DNA of 64,000 nucleotides. It comes from Candidatus Phaeomarinobacter ectocarpi. Its GTDB lineage: Bacteria > Pseudomonadota > Alphaproteobacteria > CGMCC-115125. The position numbers were made by a program, and so were the translations under genes. The notes under the pieces were generated by a model that worked only from the letters and a program-made list of their open reading frames with translations, was not told the origin of the DNA and did no database searches. The DNA is taken from positions 2,416,221-2,480,220 of the forward strand of contig NZ_HG966617.1 of assembly GCF_000689395.1 (NCBI RefSeq), in the 5' to 3' direction. Below are positions 17,537 through 26,698 of the stretch, in pieces (position 1 is the stretch's first letter; each line of letters starts with the position of its first letter).

Positions 17537-17797
17537 CTACGCATCGGTCGCTTCAGTCTGATACTTCGCCTTCCAGTCCGCATAGGGCATGCCATACACA
17601 ATCTCGCGGGCAGCATCCTTGGAGATATCAACGCCCATCTCTGAGGCCTCCTCACCATACCAACGCGACAGGCAGTTCCGGCAGAACCCGGAGAGATTCA
17701 TCAAATCGATGTTCTGAACATCAGTGCGTTCCTGCAAATGCGCCACGAGGCGCCGAAATGCGGCCGCTTCAAGTTCCGTCTTCTGATCGGTAGACAT
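17537..17797 (-). CDS. DUF1244 family protein
   Basis: An 86-residue protein with the hallmark FCRNCLSRWYGEEA (about residues 38-51), an E-rich first helix and a YGMPYADWKAKYQ end. DUF1244 is widespread in alpha- and gammaproteobacteria; the fixed CRNC pair suggests metal or redox chemistry, but its function is not known. Its start overlaps the end of the DUF817 gene by 29 bp, so it is translationally coupled to that membrane protein. Confidence 0.88.
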   Translation of the reverse strand: MSTDQKTELEAAAFRRLVAHLQERTDVQNIDLMNLSGFCRNCLSRWYGEEASEMGVDISKDAAREIVYGMPYADWKAKYQTEATDA

Positions 17798-18665
17798 TCT
17801 TACTCTCCAAATCCGGCGTCATTTGCTGCGGTCTGCGCACAAGCGTGACCAGCACAAAGCTTATTATCATGAGCAGATACCACGAACCGAGCTTCTGGAT
17901 CGACACCAGCGACCACCCATTGGCTTGATTTGGGTACAGCCACGCCCGCGACAAGGTCCCAATGTTTTCCGCAAACCAGATGAACAGCGCAACAAGCCCG
18001 AACCCGATTACCAACGGCATCCAGAAGCGAAAACGGAAAACACGAAAGTAGACGCGCGTTCTCCCAAAGAGCACCAGCACGACAGCAAACAGGCCTAGCC
18101 GAATATCAGGCAGATAGTGATGAGCGAAGAAGTTCACATAGACGAGCCCCGCCAGAACAACCGTCGCCCAGACCGGCGGGTAGTGAGTGAAACGGAAATC
18201 GAAAATGCGTGTGACCCGGGCCAGATAGCTGCCGACCGCCGCATACATGAACCCCGAGAACATCGGCACATCCACGATCCGGAAAATTGCCTGTTCCGGA
18301 TAGACCCACGAGCCGACGCTGGTCTTGAAAATTTCCATCGCTGTGCCGACCACATGAAAAACGAGGATCACTTTCACCTCATCAAATGTCTCAAGCCGGA
18401 AGGCGATCATGCCCAGCTGGATTATCAACGCACCTAGGAACAAGGCGTCATAGCGATTGAGCACTGCATCTTCGGGATAGAACAGCGCACTGGCCATGAT
18501 CATCGCCAGCATCAACCCGCCAAACAGACATGCCCACGCCTGCTTTATTCCGAATACAACGAATTCGATGACGGCCGAAGGCAGCCACCCGCCTTCGAGG
18601 CGCGCGAGAACCCTGTGCGCAAAGTCGTCGATGGTTTGTTCGACAGACGTAAAACGGGATGTCAT
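17769..18665 (-). CDS. DUF817 family membrane protein
   Basis: A 298-residue integral membrane protein with seven or eight hydrophobic helices. Family-specific stretches include FHVVGTAMEIFKTSVGSWVYPE and FRIVDVPMFSGFMYAAVGSY, with conserved His, Glu and Asp in the membrane region. DUF817 resembles small-molecule membrane enzymes or carotenoid/YoaT-type proteins, but no reaction is established. It is followed by an overlapping DUF1244 gene. Confidence 0.85.
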   Translation of the reverse strand: MTSRFTSVEQTIDDFAHRVLARLEGGWLPSAVIEFVVFGIKQAWACLFGGLMLAMIMASALFYPEDAVLNRYDALFLGALIIQLGMIAFRLETFDEVKVILVFHVVGTAMEIFKTSVGSWVYPEQAIFRIVDVPMFSGFMYAAVGSYLARVTRIFDFRFTHYPPVWATVVLAGLVYVNFFAHHYLPDIRLGLFAVVLVLFGRTRVYFRVFRFRFWMPLVIGFGLVALFIWFAENIGTLSRAWLYPNQANGWSLVSIQKLGSWYLLMIISFVLVTLVRRPQQMTPDLESKNVYRSEDGT

Positions 18666-18716
18666 GCAGGAATGCTCAGCTTGCCGGTTACAAGGAGAGC
18701 GAGACCTCTCGCAAAA

Positions 18717-19865
18717 TCATGGCGAAGGTGTGCCGATGCCTCGAGCTGTCTCATCAATGAGGTGATCCACTACGGCCTTCAGGGCAGCATCGTGATCCAA
18801 CCCGTTGGCGCGGGCCTCATCATAAGCAACACGCTGAGCCTGCGAACTGGTGCCGCGCCGGGCAATTGTCGCGACATGCAACAGCTCTTCCGTGCATCCC
18901 AGCTGTTGGGCTTCTTCCTTCAGCAGCCCCACAAGCTCATCTGACAGATCCCCAAACGACACCATTTTTCCCTGACCAAAATCAGCCATGTCACGGGTCA
19001 CGCCATACCTTTGCGCCCGCCAGCGGTTCTCCTCAATCAGGATGCGCGGATAAACGCGCCACCGCTGGTTCTTTTCGCGCAGGGTAAACAACATCGAGAG
19101 GAGACACTGATAAAGCGCTGCCAGAGCAACCGCATCTTCTATCCGTGTACAGACATCCGCCACCCGCGCTTCAAGCGTCGGCCACCGCACGGACGGCCGG
19201 ATGTCCCACCAGATCTTGCTGGCGTCTTCAATGGCACCAACCTCCACCAGCCGCGAAACCACCCGCTGATACTCAGGCCAGCTGTCGAATGAATCAGGGA
19301 CGCCCGTACGCGGCAACGCGTCAAACACCGTCAGCCGGTAAGACGCCATGCCGGTATCTTCTCCCTGCCAGTAGGGAGAAGACGCAGACAGCGCCAGAAT
19401 GTGCGGCAGGAAATAGCTAACCTGATTCATCAGATCGATGCGCAGATCATCGTCCTCAATGCCACAGTGAATGTGCATGCCACAGATGAGCAACCGCCGG
19501 ACCGTGCCAGCCAGGTCCTTGGCAATCTGGTCATAGCGCGCCTTTTCCGTGTGGTGCTGTTCGGACCATTTGGCAAAGGGATGCGTGCTGGCAGCGATTG
19601 GCGCGTACCCATATTCCGCCGCCACATCGCACACAGCACCCCGAAGCCTTTTCAGGTCTGCACGCACATCCGCAGGCGTTTCACAAATGCCGGTGCCAAT
19701 CTCAACCTGGCTCTGCAGAAATTCCGGCGACACCTGCGTCCCAATGGCGTCAGACATTCTCGGCAACAGATCAGCAGGTGGCTCGGACACAAGGTCACGC
19801 GTTTCCTTGTTGACCAGAAGATACTCTTCCTCAACTCCCAGCGTGAACGCAGGTCGCTTCATCAT
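18717..19865 (-). CDS. Carboxylate-amine ligase (GCS2/YbdK family)
   Basis: A 382-residue ATP-dependent ligase of glutamate-cysteine ligase family 2. Motifs: FTLGVEEEYLLV at the N-terminus (metal-binding Glu cluster), an ICGMHIHCGIED segment, a PYWQGEDTGMASYR segment and LIEENRWRAQRYG. YbdK has weak glutamate-cysteine ligase activity; the physiological substrate in such operons is not certain. Its ATG overlaps the stop of the upstream N-formylglutamate amidohydrolase gene (ATGA-type), so the two are coupled. A longer frame to 19976 runs into that gene and is rejected. Confidence 0.88.
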   Translation of the reverse strand: MMKRPAFTLGVEEEYLLVNKETRDLVSEPPADLLPRMSDAIGTQVSPEFLQSQVEIGTGICETPADVRADLKRLRGAVCDVAAEYGYAPIAASTHPFAKWSEQHHTEKARYDQIAKDLAGTVRRLLICGMHIHCGIEDDDLRIDLMNQVSYFLPHILALSASSPYWQGEDTGMASYRLTVFDALPRTGVPDSFDSWPEYQRVVSRLVEVGAIEDASKIWWDIRPSVRWPTLEARVADVCTRIEDAVALAALYQCLLSMLFTLREKNQRWRVYPRILIEENRWRAQRYGVTRDMADFGQGKMVSFGDLSDELVGLLKEEAQQLGCTEELLHVATIARRGTSSQAQRVAYDEARANGLDHDAALKAVVDHLIDETARGIGTPSP

Positions 19866-20698
19866 GCTGCACCCTTCGCTTGATCGTCCGTATGCGATCC
19901 AAAATACTCGACGGTATTGATGCTGGGAGATGTCTTGAGAATGTCTGAGAGAATACGCGCCAGGCGCTCCGCCCATTCCAGTGCACCGCCATGGGTGTCA
20001 ATCAGGTCCTGGCGGATCTCGATGATGGAATGCGGCAACCCGCGCTGGGTGCCGTGCCTGTACATGGTGTCCCCCCGCAATTGCCCTTTGTAGGGTTCGT
20101 TGTCCCCAACAACCATGCCCGGCTCCATGCGCAACCCAGACAAAAGAGCGTGCGGCAGCCGATGGTCCTTGTCCCACAGGACGCCCGAATGCCATGGCCG
20201 GGGAAGCCCCCGCCACACAGGCGTAAAGCTATGAAGCGAGACCACCAGCGGCGCCTCGCCCGAGGCGACCACCTGATCAATCATGGCCGTTACCGCATCA
20301 TGATAGGGCTGCCAGCAGGCTGCGCGCCGTCGGGCCACCTCGTCAGGTGTGACATGACGATTGCCCGGTATGATCGCACCGTCTGACAGTTTCATGACCA
20401 ATGTCGGGTCATCCGCAGCCCGGTTTGGGTCAATCAGAAGTCGGGAAAAGCCCGACAACACGGCCGGCGCCTGCAGCAACTCCGCCAGGCGGCGCGTCAC
20501 GTCGGCGGCGCCCACGTCCCACCCGATATGGCGCTCAAGGTCTGTCGGCGGCAGACCCAGCGTTCCATACTCGGCTGGCAAGGCATTGGAGGCGTGGTCG
20601 CACAGCAAGACCACAGGCCCCACCGCACCCTTATTTACCAGGTGGAATGGCTGAAACGGCACTTCGGGATTGGTCGACGACATCGCGGCATGAGACAT
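19862..20698 (-). CDS. N-formylglutamate amidohydrolase family protein (copy 1)
   Basis: A 278-residue FGase-family zinc hydrolase. Visible: VLLCDHASNALPAEYG (family N-terminal motif with metal-binding Asp/His), RLLIDPNRAADDPT, VSLHSFTPVWRG (His), and PHSIIEIRQDLID near the end (Glu/Arg). The family cleaves N-formylglutamate or related N-acyl amino acids. Together with the coupled GCS2 ligase it may act on a glutamyl compound rather than histidine degradation, since no hut genes are nearby (inference). A second family member is at 60651. Confidence 0.88.
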   Translation of the reverse strand: MSHAAMSSTNPEVPFQPFHLVNKGAVGPVVLLCDHASNALPAEYGTLGLPPTDLERHIGWDVGAADVTRRLAELLQAPAVLSGFSRLLIDPNRAADDPTLVMKLSDGAIIPGNRHVTPDEVARRRAACWQPYHDAVTAMIDQVVASGEAPLVVSLHSFTPVWRGLPRPWHSGVLWDKDHRLPHALLSGLRMEPGMVVGDNEPYKGQLRGDTMYRHGTQRGLPHSIIEIRQDLIDTHGGALEWAERLARILSDILKTSPSINTVEYFGSHTDDQAKGAA

Positions 20699-20832
20699 GG
20701 CGCCAACTATACGAGACCACGCGGACTATATGAAACCCAACAGGAACTGACAGCCCGCGTGAGCGGTGATAGCGTGCCTTGGATACCAACAGATGACTCA
20801 CATTCAAGGACTGACAGGATATTCAAACCCGC

Positions 20833-21309
20833 ATGAGACAGCTTTTCGCGAAACTCTTCCTGTTGGTCAGTGTTACGTCTGGTGGCCTGATTGGCCTCAC
20901 GGCCAACGCCTCAGCCAGCCTGGACGTGTGCAACGAGTCTACAAGCCGTGTTGGTGTCGCGCTTGGCTACTACAGTCAGGATGTCTGGGTATCGGAAGGC
21001 TGGTGGCACATAGAAGGCGGCGACTGCGCGCCGGTCATCCAAAGTGACCTCACCGCACGCTACTATTATCTGTTCGCAATCGACTTTGATGCTGGCGGCG
21101 GCTGGTCAGGCCTCTCGACCCTGTGTGTTGCCCCCGGCGAATTCACCATCTCCGGACGCAATGACTGTGAAACACGCGGCCATCACACCGCCGGCTTCAT
21201 GGAAGTGGATACTTCCAGATCCCCTGACTGGACAGTTCGGCTGAACGAAGCAACCCGCAAGCCGGATCCCCGCGCCACTCTTGGCAACCTGACCAATGAG
21301 GTGAACTGA
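20833..21309 (+). CDS. DUF1036 secreted protein
   Basis: A 158-residue protein with a Sec signal peptide (cleavage probably after NASA, near residue 28). The DUF1036 domain follows, with LDVCNESTSRVGVALGYY at its start, SEGWWHIEGGDCAPV, and paired cysteines. Function unknown; exported. It ends 3 bp before the pyruvate kinase GTG, so the two are likely cotranscribed. Confidence 0.85.
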   Translation: MRQLFAKLFLLVSVTSGGLIGLTANASASLDVCNESTSRVGVALGYYSQDVWVSEGWWHIEGGDCAPVIQSDLTARYYYLFAIDFDAGGGWSGLSTLCVAPGEFTISGRNDCETRGHHTAGFMEVDTSRSPDWTVRLNEATRKPDPRATLGNLTNEVN

Positions 21310-21312
21310 CCC

Positions 21313-22746
21313 GTGCGCCATCGCAATGTTCGTGTGCTCGCCACGCTGGGACCCGCCTCTGACACATTTGAAATGGTCTCAAAGCTCTACGAGGCGGGCG
21401 CTGATGCCTTTCGCCTGAACATGAGCCACTCCGACCATGCAGGTCTGGCCAGACGTGTGGCCATGCTGCGGGAGCTGGAACGGTCCGTTCAACATCCGAT
21501 TTCTATCCTGGTTGACCTGCAGGGCCCCAAGCTGCGCGTCGGCGATATGGGGGAGGAGGGCGTCGTTCTGGAAAACGGCGAGACCTTCACCCTGGATCTG
21601 GACAATGCACCGGGCAGCAAGAGTCGCGCGCCCTTGCCCCACCCTGAAATTCTGAAAGTCGCCGAGCCCGGGCATCACCTGCTGCTCGACGATGGCAAAA
21701 TCAACCTGCGCGTGGAAGAGACGGACGGGTCGAGCCTCACCACCACAGTTGTTGCAGGCGGCAAACTGACCTCCCGCAAGGGCGTCAACATACCCGACGC
21801 TGTGCTACCGATCCCCGCGCTCACCGCCAAGGACCGCAGCGACCTGGAAGCGGCCCTCAATCTCGATGTGGACTGGATCGCCCTGTCATTCGTGCAGTCT
21901 GCTCAGGACGTAGCTGAAACCAAAAAGCTGGCCCGTGGTCGCGCCGCCGTCATGGCGAAGATCGAAAAGCCGTCCGCCATCAACGACCTGGATGCCATCC
22001 TCGACATTTCCGACGGGTTGATGGTTGCCCGGGGCGATCTGGGCGTGGAATGCCCGGTTGAAACAGTGCCGGGGCTGCAAAAACGCATCACACGGGCCGC
22101 CCGGCGCGCCGGCAAACCTGTGGTCGTGGCAACGCAGATGCTGGAAAGCATGATCCAGAACCCCGTCCCGACCCGCGCTGAGGTGTCAGACGTAGCCACC
22201 GCCGTGTTTGAAGGCGCGGATGCGGTCATGCTGTCTGCTGAGTCGGCAGCTGGCGACTACCCGGTAGAGGCCGTTGCAATGATGAACAGCATCGCTGAAT
22301 CAATCGAGACAGATCCCAATTACGGACAGATCATCAATGCCCAACGCACGGAACCAGAGCCGACAGGGCCGGATGCTTTGAGCAAGGCTGCGCGAACGGT
22401 TGCAGAAACACTCAACGCCGCAGCAATCGTTTGCTACACGACCTCCGGGTCAACCGGCATGCGGGCCGCCCGCGAACGCAGCAATGTGCCGGTGCTGGCG
22501 CTGACGCCCCATGCGCCCACAGCCCGGCGCCTGTCCTTGGTCTGGGGTCTCAACTGCGTGATGACCGACGACGCCCGCGATCTGGATGACATGGTGGATC
22601 GTGCCGGACGCCTTGCGTTCCAGCAGGGCATGGCCCGCGTAGGCGATCGCATTGTCATCATGGCCGGCGTCCCCCTCGGCACGCCGGGCGCAACCAACAT
22701 GCTGCGCGTGGCGTTTGTCGCCGACAGCGCAGCCAACCACCCCTAG
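21313..22746 (+). CDS. pyk: Pyruvate kinase
   Basis: A 477-residue glycolytic enzyme converting phosphoenolpyruvate and ADP to pyruvate and ATP. Motifs: RVLATLGPASD, FRLNMSHSDH, VDLQGPKLRVGD, the active-site region VMAKIEKPSAI, VARGDLGVE and a C-terminal allosteric-type domain with CYTTSGSTGMRAARERS. It starts at GTG 21313; the next ATG would remove conserved N-terminal residues. It is coupled to the DUF1036 gene and converges on a hydrolase gene. Confidence 0.96.
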   Translation: MRHRNVRVLATLGPASDTFEMVSKLYEAGADAFRLNMSHSDHAGLARRVAMLRELERSVQHPISILVDLQGPKLRVGDMGEEGVVLENGETFTLDLDNAPGSKSRAPLPHPEILKVAEPGHHLLLDDGKINLRVEETDGSSLTTTVVAGGKLTSRKGVNIPDAVLPIPALTAKDRSDLEAALNLDVDWIALSFVQSAQDVAETKKLARGRAAVMAKIEKPSAINDLDAILDISDGLMVARGDLGVECPVETVPGLQKRITRAARRAGKPVVVATQMLESMIQNPVPTRAEVSDVATAVFEGADAVMLSAESAAGDYPVEAVAMMNSIAESIETDPNYGQIINAQRTEPEPTGPDALSKAARTVAETLNAAAIVCYTTSGSTGMRAARERSNVPVLALTPHAPTARRLSLVWGLNCVMTDDARDLDDMVDRAGRLAFQQGMARVGDRIVIMAGVPLGTPGATNMLRVAFVADSAANHP

Positions 22747-22758
22747 CCGCCGCTGGAC

Positions 22759-23760
22759 CTACTGAACTTGAGCTAGAGCCTGACCTTCTTCCACAATCCT
22801 CAGGCCAGCCTGTGGTGCGTCGCCGCGTGCCAGCCGGTCAATGGCATCAAGCACAATGTCAGGGCGCGCATAGTGCGGCATATGACCCGTGCCGCGCAGG
22901 CGGATGAGCTCAGACCCATCGATGGCGTCATGCAGCGGTTCGGAGTGAATCCCAAAGCCGACAGACCGGTCCCCGCCACCATGCACGATGATGGTGGGCA
23001 CTTTGACCTCGGAATAGCGCTCCGACTGACGCGCCAGCGCTGACTTGAGATTGCTGACATCAACCGAGTTATTGCGGAAGTTACCCGGGCGGAACAGCAG
23101 GTCCAGACCGATATTCTCAGAGTAATTGTCAGGAGCGACATCCGGATAGAAGTTGCCAACCACGCCTGGCTCCTTGAGTTGCTGCCCCGCAGGCACCATG
23201 AGCGTGCGGAGAAAAAATCCGCCAACAACAGGCGTTTGAACAATGCCGTGATACCACGCAACACCGCCCTGCCAGGGATAGGTCGCGCCGGACATGGGAA
23301 TAAGACCGATCAGATCATCCGGATGGTTCAGGGCATATGCCATCACGACAGCCCCACCCCATGAGTGTCCCAAGATCACGTGCTCGCCCACGCCGAGTTT
23401 CTCCAGCGCGCCATTGACGAGACGCGCCTGCACGGCCGGGTCATGCACATCCTCAAGCGGTCCGCGCTCACTCCAGCCATGGCCGGGGCGGTCGAAAGCA
23501 ATGACGCGATGGGTCCTGGCAATGTCATCGAGAATAGACGTCGCAAAGTCCCGCAGATTGCCGCTCGCGCCATGCACCAGAACAATTGGCACCCCCTGGC
23601 CTTTGTCGACGTAGTGCAGCTTGGTCCCCTCCACCTCAACAAACTCACCAAGCGGCGGAAAGCGGGCCTCAGTCTGAGACCCGAACCAAAGCGTGTAGAC
23701 GTAAAGCCCACCAAAAACTGCAACCAGCAGAAAAAGCACGGTGCCCATAACCCGTCCCAT
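22759..23760 (-). CDS. Membrane-anchored alpha/beta hydrolase
   Basis: A 333-residue protein from ATG 23760 (a longer start at 23793 is possible). One N-terminal transmembrane helix of about 20 residues is followed by an alpha/beta hydrolase fold: VLVHGASGNLRDF (oxyanion region), FDRPGHGWSERG, nucleophile in GHSWGG, VHGGGDRSVGF (acid) and GTGHMPHY (His). It is probably a periplasm- or membrane-facing esterase or epoxide-hydrolase-like enzyme; the substrate cannot be told from sequence. Confidence 0.85.
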   Translation of the reverse strand: MGRVMGTVLFLLVAVFGGLYVYTLWFGSQTEARFPPLGEFVEVEGTKLHYVDKGQGVPIVLVHGASGNLRDFATSILDDIARTHRVIAFDRPGHGWSERGPLEDVHDPAVQARLVNGALEKLGVGEHVILGHSWGGAVVMAYALNHPDDLIGLIPMSGATYPWQGGVAWYHGIVQTPVVGGFFLRTLMVPAGQQLKEPGVVGNFYPDVAPDNYSENIGLDLLFRPGNFRNNSVDVSNLKSALARQSERYSEVKVPTIIVHGGGDRSVGFGIHSEPLHDAIDGSELIRLRGTGHMPHYARPDIVLDAIDRLARGDAPQAGLRIVEEGQALAQVQ

Positions 23761-23838
23761 GATAACCCCAAGAAAAGTGAAATATCTGATCATCCGGGTA
23801 CTGACAGCACCCGAACGCGACCCAATTGATTTGCCCTT

Positions 23839-24408
23839 TTAGATGCCCCGTCCTTCGACATCCACCTTCAGCCGTTCAATTGCCGCCTCGGCATCTTCAA
23901 GCTGCGGATTGATTTCAAATGCGGCCCGATAGGCACCAAGCGCAGGCTCCTTGCGGTCCAGATCATCGAACATGACCGCAAGCCCCATGAGTGCAGCCCA
24001 ATGGCGCGGCTCGCGCGCCAGCACCTGCGTCACGTCGGCGATGGCGGCATCATAGTCATTGATGACGTAATAGAGCGTCGCCCGCTTGTTCCAGGCCTCG
24101 GCGTAGTCCGGCTCAATCTCGATGGCGGTCGAGAACATATCCAGCGCAACGGCATATTCCTGCGCCTCAAGTGCCTTGAGCCCCCGCAGCATGATGAGAT
24201 CAAGCGTCGGACTGCCGGAATCTGACCATTGCCGCCAGATTTCGTCCTCAATCAAGGCCGCTTCGGCAGGACTTTGTGCCTTGGCCAGTTGATCAAACAG
24301 ACGGTCCAGCTCGACAGAAGACGCTGCCAAGGCCGGGAATGTGCCCATTGCGAAGACGATCAGGACCGCCTGCAAAACCGTGCGAAAGGGTGTCAGTAGA
24401 AAAGTCAT
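23839..24408 (-). CDS. Secreted TPR-repeat protein
   Basis: A 189-residue protein with a Sec signal peptide ending near ALAASS (residue 30), then three TPR units from about residue 70 (YAVALDMFSTAIEIEPDYAEAWNKRATLYY; YDAAIADVTQVLAREPRHWAAL; PALGAYRAAFEINPQL). It is likely a periplasmic protein-interaction scaffold. No partner is evident in the neighbourhood. Confidence 0.82.
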   Translation of the reverse strand: MTFLLTPFRTVLQAVLIVFAMGTFPALAASSVELDRLFDQLAKAQSPAEAALIEDEIWRQWSDSGSPTLDLIMLRGLKALEAQEYAVALDMFSTAIEIEPDYAEAWNKRATLYYVINDYDAAIADVTQVLAREPRHWAALMGLAVMFDDLDRKEPALGAYRAAFEINPQLEDAEAAIERLKVDVEGRGI

Positions 24409-24473
24409 ACGAAAGTATATGTCCCGCTAACGCCCCTTGGCGAGGCACCGAAAGGACAAAAAGCTGTGAGCGC

Positions 24474-25529
24474 TCAGGCGTTGAGGTCTTCGCGCCGCAC
24501 CCCGTCAAACTCCGTAATCAGGTCTGCGCCATAGGCATTGGACGGTGTCTGGAAGCCAATCTTGACGTTACCCGCAGCCGCCCGCTGGGCAATTTCAAGC
24601 CCGGTTTCCGCCGTCAGAGTGTAGCCTTCAGGCGTTTCCAGCCGACTGCGAACCACATTGCCGGCGCTGTCGGTCGCTTCACCTACAAGCGTTGTGAAGG
24701 AGGCCGCGCGCTGCTCATCGGTTGGACCTTCGGGCATGCGCTCGATCTGTTTTTTGAGGAACCGTTGCACCGGCCCCGTTCCCATCACCCAGCGCGCCGC
24801 GGGCCCCAGGCTCGCCATCCGCTCCATGTCCTTGCTGGCTTCAAAGTAGATGGTGATGTCGGGAATGCCCGTTGAATGATACGCGGTTGAGACATCGCCC
24901 CATCCCACCGCAATCGAGTTACTTTCGCCTTTTCCATAATCCATTGTCCGGCGCGGCGTCTTGCCAAGGGCAACAATCTTCTCACCCCGGCGCACCCGCG
25001 TGCCGGTCGAAATGCTTTCAACCATGGTCTTGCCGGTGCCGTGAGACATGTTGCCCATGCCCGCAATGCCCATCTCCAGGCGCTCTGCTTCCGGCAGGCG
25101 GCGTTTCATATGTGCCGCCAGGCAATCACTGGGAACAACGTCAAAGCCAACGCCGGGCAGAACCATGATGCCCGCCTTGCGCGCTTCGTCATCACGAGCA
25201 GCGCAGGCCTCAAAAACATCAATCTCGCCGGTGATATCAAGATAGTGGGTCTTTGTTCGGATGCAGGCATCGAGCATTGGCTTGGATGTTGCCGAGAACG
25301 GCCCGGCGATGTGTAACACCGCGTCCACTTTTTCCAGCGCCTTGTCCAGCGCATTGGGGCGATCCAGCGATATGGCGGCCCATTCAAGTCCCAAAGGTTC
25401 AGCAATCGCCTGGACCTTGGACGCATTGCGTCCAGCCAGGATTGGCTTCAGACCCTTTTGCGCTGCTACCCGTGCTGTGAGCTTGCCGGTGTACCCGGTC
25501 GCCCCGTAAATCATGAATCTGCCAGACAT
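24474..25529 (-). CDS. Saccharopine dehydrogenase-like NAD(P)-dependent reductase
   Basis: A 351-residue protein of the saccharopine-dehydrogenase-like/trans-acting enoyl reductase group. It starts MSGRFMIYGATGYTGKLTARV, a GxxGxxG Rossmann motif; LAGRNASKVQAIAEPLGLEW follows, and HIAGPFSATSKPMLDACI and VGFDVVPSDCLAAHMKRRLPEA are family stretches. It probably reduces a lipid-linked or acyl substrate with NADPH. It stands alone, so pathway context is lacking. Confidence 0.85.
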   Translation of the reverse strand: MSGRFMIYGATGYTGKLTARVAAQKGLKPILAGRNASKVQAIAEPLGLEWAAISLDRPNALDKALEKVDAVLHIAGPFSATSKPMLDACIRTKTHYLDITGEIDVFEACAARDDEARKAGIMVLPGVGFDVVPSDCLAAHMKRRLPEAERLEMGIAGMGNMSHGTGKTMVESISTGTRVRRGEKIVALGKTPRRTMDYGKGESNSIAVGWGDVSTAYHSTGIPDITIYFEASKDMERMASLGPAARWVMGTGPVQRFLKKQIERMPEGPTDEQRAASFTTLVGEATDSAGNVVRSRLETPEGYTLTAETGLEIAQRAAAGNVKIGFQTPSNAYGADLITEFDGVRREDLNA

Positions 25530-25646
25530 CGTATCCCCGCCCCCAAAACAGGCCGCACAGGATTTCCCTGTCGCGGCCCATGACTGTTTCTTGAAAGGAT
25601 CGTGACGTGTCCTGCCCAGCTGGGCAAGGGCTGCTGCACAACAGTC

Positions 25647-26276
25647 CTAGAGCAATCCGGCGGATACCAATCGCGTGCGCAGATGGTCAGCTGACAGGAA
25701 TTGATGGCCGATCATGCCGGCCTGGGTCGCCGCGTCAGCATTCCCTGCAAGATCATCAACAAACAGCGCTTCACCTGCCGCGAGACCGAACTGCTCAAGC
25801 GCCAGTTTGTAGATTGCAGGGTCAGGCTTCCTGAGCTGCACCTGCCCGGAAACGACAATGCTGCGAAAATGATCGAGGAACGCATAGTCGTCCGCATTGG
25901 GATGGGCCGGCGGCCAGGTCTGGGCAGGCCAGTTGCTCAGGGCAAAGACCGGCACATCGCGGGCGACAAGCTCTTCAAGCACGGCCACCGTCTCAGGGAT
26001 GGGACCCATGACGGCCTTTTGCCAGTCAGTGGCCATCGCATCCAGCGCTGGTGCGAAGTGGGGATAGTCCCGCTTGTAGGGCGCCAATGTCTCTTCAAAC
26101 GGCGCAAGCGTGTCATGGCAAGCATGATGGGCGCGCCAGAATACCTCCGCCAGGAAGGCCTCCAACACGCCACGCGTGGCAAAATGCTGCTGAAAAATCA
26201 GGCGCGGGTCCCAGTCGATCAGGACACCGCCAAGGTCGAAAACAACCGCTTTCACGCTTCCCGTCTCATGAGACAT
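25647..26276 (-). CDS. HAD-superfamily hydrolase (subclass IA)
   Basis: A 209-residue haloacid-dehalogenase-type phosphatase. Motif I VVFDLGGVL (nucleophile Asp; the second Asp is replaced by Gly, as in haloacid dehalogenases and some phosphatases), motif II ALSNWP, motif III Lys in RKPDPAIY and motif IV FVDDLAGN. A helical cap lies between motifs I and II. It begins 15 bp downstream of rpmJ on the same strand and may be cotranscribed. Substrate unknown. Confidence 0.85.
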   Translation of the reverse strand: MSHETGSVKAVVFDLGGVLIDWDPRLIFQQHFATRGVLEAFLAEVFWRAHHACHDTLAPFEETLAPYKRDYPHFAPALDAMATDWQKAVMGPIPETVAVLEELVARDVPVFALSNWPAQTWPPAHPNADDYAFLDHFRSIVVSGQVQLRKPDPAIYKLALEQFGLAAGEALFVDDLAGNADAATQAGMIGHQFLSADHLRTRLVSAGLL

Positions 26277-26291
26277 CAGCGTGAGAGCCCC

Positions 26292-26417
26292 TTAGCCCTG
26301 GCGGGCTTTGAAGCGAGGGTTGACCTTGTTGATGACGTAAAGGCGGCCTTTACGGCGCACGATACGGCAGTTTTTGTCGCGCTTGGCCAGCGACTTGAGC
26401 GAATTGCGGACTTTCAT
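26292..26417 (-). CDS. rpmJ: 50S ribosomal protein L36
   Basis: A 41-residue basic peptide from ATG 26417: [17 protein letters not shown] start, [20 protein letters not shown] centre. It has the longer alphaproteobacterial L36 form with only one of the four zinc-binding cysteines, so it is the zinc-independent type. It is too short for standard ORF tracks. The transcript leader contains a terminator-like hairpin (26476-26491). Confidence 0.93.
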   Translation of the reverse strand: MKVRNSLKSLAKRDKNCRIVRRKGRLYVINKVNPRFKARQG

Positions 26418-26471
26418 CGGATCGGATCGCTTGTATCTTGGCGCCGAGTGACCGGCAGCTCATGAAAACGG

Positions 26472-26491
26472 AAAAGCCGGGAAATCCCGGC
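26472..26491 (-). promoter_or_regulatory. Terminator-like hairpin upstream of rpmJ
   Basis: GCCGGG and CCCGGC (26476-26481 / 26486-26491), loop AAAT. On the minus strand the stem is followed by TTTTCCGTTTT. It lies about 59 nt before the rpmJ start codon, on the same strand, with no minus-strand gene upstream. It may attenuate rpmJ or end an unrecognised short transcript. Confidence 0.4.
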
Positions 26492-26698
26492 CAGTTGGCG
26501 CGGAAAATAACAGTCCCGCCCCTCATGTCAACCACCTGAGCCAAGACTCATCTTCACGTCAGGCCTGTGCACCATTTCCGATACCACACCTAGCCATATT
26601 GGTATGTCATCAGGTAAAGGTGACGCCCAGTCAGGAATTATGGTGGCACCCGCTCCCAGCGGCGCTTCATGCCCCCCATAAGGTGAGTACCCTATCCC

